NCBI GenBank assembly: GCA_016719785.1
Contig: JADJYJ010000029.1
Coordinates: 62,001-126,000 of the forward strand
Reading direction: 5' to 3'
Source of the DNA: Candidatus Amarolinea dominans
GTDB taxonomy: Bacteria > Chloroflexota > Anaerolineae > SSC4 > Amarolineaceae
DNA: 64,000 nt
The position numbers and the translations under genes are program-made. Of the stretch, positions 60,615 through 64,000 are shown in pieces. How positions within the stretch are numbered: the stretch's first letter is position 1; the number at the start of each line of letters is the position of its first letter. The notes beneath the pieces were generated by a model that saw only the letters and a list, made by a program, of their open reading frames with translations, searched no databases and was not told where the DNA came from.

Positions 60615-61325
60615 ATGAAAGACCTGGATAGGATGGATTCCCAATGGGTTGAGATGGTCGCATCGAAACCGGCACACGTTTTGTTCCGCGGCGGCGCTGA
60701 ACGCCTGGTTCTCCTGGTGACCATCGCTGTGATGGCGGTAACGTTCATGGCGATCACAGCACTGGCCCCGATGCCCGCGGCCGGCAGCCACAACGGCCGC
60801 GCCGAGATCAGCACGCCTGCAGTCTCGAGAGCGTTCTTCCCCCACGTGCCTCACCAGCCCACGCCGACGCCGACGCCAACGTCAACTCCTACCCCGTTGA
60901 TCGAACTGGTTGGGCAAATCGGCGGTTTCATTCGGGCGGTGGAGGCGCAAGGGGGCTACGCCTACGTCGGCGTTGGACCGCGCTTGCTGATTCTAAATGT
61001 CAGCAACCCCTCCCATCCTGTGCTGGTGGGACAAAGCCCTGTCTTGCCTACCTTTGTGAAAAGCGTCAGTGTTGTGGGCGATTTTGCGTATGTAACGAAA
61101 GGGTACGGTGGTTTACACATCATTGACGTCAGCGATCCGGCCAACCCCACCCTGCGCGGCGCGTACGATACGCCAGGGCCTGCCTGTGGCATCAGCGTGG
61201 TGGGCAGCCTGGCCTATGTGGCCGATGGGGGAGCGGCCTGCAGATCATTGACGTCAGCAACCCGGCCAACCCCGTGCTCCGCGGCAGTTATGACACGCCC
61301 GGATATGCCTACGGCGTCAGCGTGA
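60615..61325 (+). CDS. LVIVD-repeat protein, 5' part
   Basis: Starts at ATG 60615, five bases after GGAGGAG. N-terminal cytoplasmic stretch, one membrane helix near 37-55 (LVLLVTIAVMAVTFMAITAL), then a TPTPTPTS linker and the first LVIVD-type repeats (FAYVTKGYGGLHIIDVSDPANPTLRG pattern). The frame is sound to about 61229 and breaks in a GGGGG run; codons after that are out of frame. Confidence 0.7.
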   Translation: MKDLDRMDSQWVEMVASKPAHVLFRGGAERLVLLVTIAVMAVTFMAITALAPMPAAGSHNGRAEISTPAVSRAFFPHVPHQPTPTPTPTSTPTPLIELVGQIGGFIRAVEAQGGYAYVGVGPRLLILNVSNPSHPVLVGQSPVLPTFVKSVSVVGDFAYVTKGYGGLHIIDVSDPANPTLRGAYDTPGPACGISVVGSLAYVADGGAACRSLTSATRPTPCSAAVMTRPDMPTASA

Positions 61326-62695
61326 TGGGCAGCCTGGCCTACGTGGCCGATGGGTATAGTAGTGGTCTGCAGATCATTGATGTGAGTGACCCGGCCAACC
61401 CCACCTGGCGCGGCGCGTACGATACGCCAGGGCCGGCTTATGACGTCAGCGTGGTGGGCGGCCTGGCCTATGTGGCCGATGGGTACGATAGTGGTCTGCA
61501 GATCATTGATGTGAGTGACCCGGCCAACCCCATCTGGCGTAGCGCATACGATACGCCAGGGCAGGCCCACAGCGTCAGTGTGGTGGGCAACCTGGCCTAT
61601 GTGGCCGACGGTAGCCGCGGACTGCAGATCATTGATGTGACTGACCCCGCCAACCCCACCTGGTATAGCGCATACGATACGCCAGGGCAGGCTTATGACG
61701 TCAGCGTGGTAGGGGATCTGGCCTATGTGGCCGATGAGCAGGGCGGCCTGCAGATCATTGACGTGAGCGACCCGGCCAATCCCGCCTGGCGCGGCGCGTA
61801 CGCTACCTCAGGGCAGGCCTTTAGCGTCAGCGTGGTGGGCAGCCTGGCTTATGTGGCCGGTGGGCACATTAGCGGTCTGCAGATCATTGATGTTAGCAAA
61901 CCCGCCCACCCAGTTTTTCGCGGTGCATACGATGCGCCAGGGCCGGCTTATGACGTCAGCGTGGTGGGTGGTTTGGCCTATGTGGCCGCTGGGCGGAGTG
62001 GCCTGCGGATCATTGACGTCAGCAATCCGGCCAACCCTACTCTGCGTGGCGCATACGATACACCGGGGTTTGCTCGAGCCGTTAGTGTGGTGGGCAACCT
62101 GGCCTATGTGGCTGATTGGGATAGTGGCTTGCAGATCATTGACATCAGCAACCCGGCCAACCCTACCTGGCGCGGTGCGTACGATACGTGGGGGGCTACG
62201 GGCGTCAGTGTGGTAGGCGGTTTAGCCTATGTGACCGATTGGGGCGACGGCTTGCAGATCATTGACGTCAGCAACCCGATCAACCCTATCTGGCGCGGCG
62301 CGTACGATACGCCGGACGAGGCCTGGGGCGTCAGCGTGGTGGGTGGTTTAGCCTATGTGGCCGATCACATCAGCGGCCTGCAGATCATTGACATCCGCGA
62401 CCCGGCCAACCCCACCCTGCGCGGCGCTTACGATACGCCGGAGTATGCCAATGAGGTCAGCGTGGTGGGAAACGTGGCCTATGTAGCCGATGGGAGCAGC
62501 CTGCAGATCATTGACGTGACTGATCCGGCCAACCCCACGCTGCGTGGCGGGTACGTTACACCAGGGTTTGCCTTTGGCGTCAGCGTCGTAGGCAGGCTGA
62601 TCTATGTGGCCGATCAGGAGGACGGCCTGCTGATTTTGCGTCTGCATTGCCCAGGTGTCCACAAAGACGGCTTTCATGCGGCCGGCCTGCCGTAG
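61232..62695 (+). CDS. LVIVD-repeat protein, 3' part
   Basis: Continues the third repeat as SGLQIIDVSNPANPVLRG in the -1 frame. Each unit is about 42 residues of the form GLQIIDVSDPANPTxRGAYDTPG-xAxxVSVVGxLAYVADG. With the 5' part I count 13 full units plus one final degenerate unit, 14 in all, which fits two seven-bladed beta propellers. The DNA is also highly repetitive, so copy number could vary. Surface display is likely; ligand unknown. Confidence 0.75.
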   Translation, partial: SGLQIIDVSNPANPVLRGSYDTPGYAYGVSVMGSLAYVADGYSSGLQIIDVSDPANPTWRGAYDTPGPAYDVSVVGGLAYVADGYDSGLQIIDVSDPANPIWRSAYDTPGQAHSVSVVGNLAYVADGSRGLQIIDVTDPANPTWYSAYDTPGQAYDVSVVGDLAYVADEQGGLQIIDVSDPANPAWRGAYATSGQAFSVSVVGSLAYVAGGHISGLQIIDVSKPAHPVFRGAYDAPGPAYDVSVVGGLAYVAAGRSGLRIIDVSNPANPTLRGAYDTPGFARAVSVVGNLAYVADWDSGLQIIDISNPANPTWRGAYDTWGATGVSVVGGLAYVTDWGDGLQIIDVSNPINPIWRGAYDTPDEAWGVSVVGGLAYVADHISGLQIIDIRDPANPTLRGAYDTPEYANEVSVVGNVAYVADGSSLQIIDVTDPANPTLRGGYVTPGFAFGVSVVGRLIYVADQEDGLLILRLHCPGVHKDGFHAAGLP

Positions 62696-62706
62696 AGATA
62701 GGACGG

Positions 62707-64000
62707 TCAGCGCCGCAGATGATAGGGCACGTCAATGATGACGCGCTGGAAGCCTTGCCGACGCCGGCGGTAGAGGAGCGCGACCTTGAGCAGGCGGGCG
62801 GTCTGGTTGTGCAGAATGCCATGCCAGCGTTTCGCCGGGACGAATTCGGGCAGGATGACGACGGCGAGTTGCCCGTCATGGTGCTCGCTATCGGTCGCGT
62901 CCAGGTAGTCCAACAGCGGCCCCACGAGCGAGCGGTAGGGGGATGGCACCACGACCAGCGGCACATCCGGCCACCACGCTTCCCATTCTTGCTGGATATG
63001 CGCGCCCATGCCTGGCTCCAGCTCCACGTAGACCGCGGTGATGTCCTGCGCGATAGTGCGCGCAAAGCCCAACGCGTCCACGATGCCGCGATGGATGCCG
63101 GAGATGGGAATGACCACGCGCGGTGCGGGAAAAGGCTTGAGCGATGGCGGCAGGCCACGCAGCGAAAGCTGGCTGGCAACCGCGCGATAGTGGTGGCGAA
63201 TTTGCCCGAATCCGAGGGTGAAGGCTGGAATGACGATCACGGTCAGCCAGGCGCCGTCGCGGAATTTTTCCAGGAGCACCACCAACAGCGTGACGGCCGT
63301 GGTCACCGCGCCCAAGCCGTTGATCGCGGCCTTGAGCTGCCAGCCGCGCCCGTGCGTCCGCGCCCAGTGCCGCACCATGCCGATCTGCGAAAGGGTGTAG
63401 GCCAGGAAGGCGCCCACCGCAAAGAGGGGGATCAGCGCATGGCTGTGGCCGCGGGAGACGACGATCAACGCGCCGGTGATCAGCGTCAGCCATAGAATGC
63501 CATTGGCAAAGACCAGGCGGTCGCCCAGGCCGGCTAACTGGCGGGGCAAGAAACCGTCGCGCGCCAGCAGCGCGGCCAATTGCGGGAAGCCGGCGAAGCT
63601 GGTGTTGGCCGCCACGGCCAGGATCAACAATGTGGTGACCTGGATGACCCAGTAGGCCGGCCCTGTGCCGAGGATGGACCGCGCCAGGGCCGAGAGGATG
63701 GTTTCCTGCGGACCGCTGATGACGGCCAACGATTGCGTGATCCAAATGCTGGCCGCGAACAGCACACTCATCAGCGCGGCCATGACCAGAAGGGTGCGGC
63801 CGGCGTTCTGGGCGGCCGGGGCGCGAAAGACCGGCACCCCATTGCTGACCGCCTCGATGCCGGTCATCGCGGTGCAGCCGGTGGCGAACGCGCGCAGCAG
63901 CAGGAGCAAGGTCAGCGGTTGCAGGGCCGGCGGGGCGGTGGCGGCCAGTGAGACAGGCCCTTCGCTGATCACACGCCAGGCGCCAAAGGCCAACATGGGG
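62707..64000 (-). CDS. APC-superfamily amino acid permease, partial
   Basis: The C-terminal 431 or so residues of a permease whose start lies beyond the window edge. Membrane segments include LLLLLRAFATGCTAMTG, LLVMAALMSVLFAASIW, VIQVTTLLILAVAA and ALIPLFAVGAFLAYTLSQIG. The conserved TGIEAVSNGVPVF helix of YdaO/Kup-like APC permeases is present. The last 150 residues form a soluble alpha/beta domain (VVIPISGIHRGIVDALGFAR, VYVELEPG, VVVPSPYRSLV) resembling universal-stress-like nucleotide-binding domains. Probably imports amino acids or cations. Confidence 0.85.
   Translation of the reverse strand, partial: PMLAFGAWRVISEGPVSLAATAPPALQPLTLLLLLRAFATGCTAMTGIEAVSNGVPVFRAPAAQNAGRTLLVMAALMSVLFAASIWITQSLAVISGPQETILSALARSILGTGPAYWVIQVTTLLILAVAANTSFAGFPQLAALLARDGFLPRQLAGLGDRLVFANGILWLTLITGALIVVSRGHSHALIPLFAVGAFLAYTLSQIGMVRHWARTHGRGWQLKAAINGLGAVTTAVTLLVVLLEKFRDGAWLTVIVIPAFTLGFGQIRHHYRAVASQLSLRGLPPSLKPFPAPRVVIPISGIHRGIVDALGFARTIAQDITAVYVELEPGMGAHIQQEWEAWWPDVPLVVVPSPYRSLVGPLLDYLDATDSEHHDGQLAVVILPEFVPAKRWHGILHNQTARLLKVALLYRRRRQGFQRVIIDVPYHLRR

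Noticed and set aside
61280..62640. Possible CRISPR-like or satellite array
   Set aside because: The periodicity is about 126 bases in a coding frame and encodes LVIVD propeller repeats.

Overview
The window is high-GC DNA from a free-living bacterium, most likely a Chloroflexota member of the Anaerolineae/Caldilineae type. That placement is inferred from gene content, not from a marker gene: many PknB-type kinases, FHA proteins, and secreted proteins with long Pro/Thr linkers of the TPTPT or PPTNTP kind. No rRNA, tRNA or CRISPR array was seen.

Region 1 (1-19137, plus strand) looks like one long secretion or envelope locus. It opens with an FtsK/SpoIIIE (EccC/EssC-like) ATPase. Next come six small helical proteins, several WXG100-like, then a Clp-type AAA+ protein with a degenerate second ATPase domain and two YbjN/type III-chaperone-like proteins. 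After these come a membrane protein, an amidase fused to a glycoside-hydrolase-like domain, a LIM-DA1-like zinc peptidase, a large membrane protein, a Card1-like nuclease split by a frameshift, an ECF sigma factor with two zinc-finger anti-sigma-like proteins, an M48 protease and another membrane protein. Many genes overlap by ATGA or GTGA junctions. The set resembles a type VII-like secretion system without recognisable EccB/D/E or EsaA/EssB components, and is the best candidate for an undescribed system.

Region 2 (19162-39777) is a Ser/Thr phosphorylation island read from a clear sigma70-type promoter. It has three PknB-like kinases, the remnant of a fourth, two PP2C phosphatases and two FHA proteins (one with a VWA domain). 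It also encodes large secreted proteins with PPC, BNR-like and carbohydrate-binding-like domains, and an ATPase/nuclease. One kinase, one phosphatase and a lipoprotein carry the same extracytoplasmic domain of about 100 residues.

Region 3 (39771-50346) holds an O-antigen-ligase-like protein with a frameshift, a small sugar module (2-hydroxyacid dehydrogenase, FGGY kinase, class II aldolase, DUF6379-like subunit), two FHA membrane proteins and an ABC exporter with three FHA domains.

Region 4 (50357-64000) has an MBL hydrolase, a dienelactone hydrolase-like enzyme and small hypothetical genes. A minus-strand type I restriction-modification operon (hsdR, a YhcG-like PDDEXK nuclease, hsdM, hsdS) follows, then a 14-repeat LVIVD propeller protein and the C-terminal part of an APC permease.

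Two themes cut across the regions. Mobile or palindromic repeats are frequent: two MITE-like elements with 9-bp target duplications, a 328-bp element inside a dead kinase gene, heptanucleotide repeats and REP-like hairpins. Six genes are interrupted by a one-step frame change, often in a G or C run. Those could be assembly errors, phase-variable tracts or real decay, and raw reads would decide.
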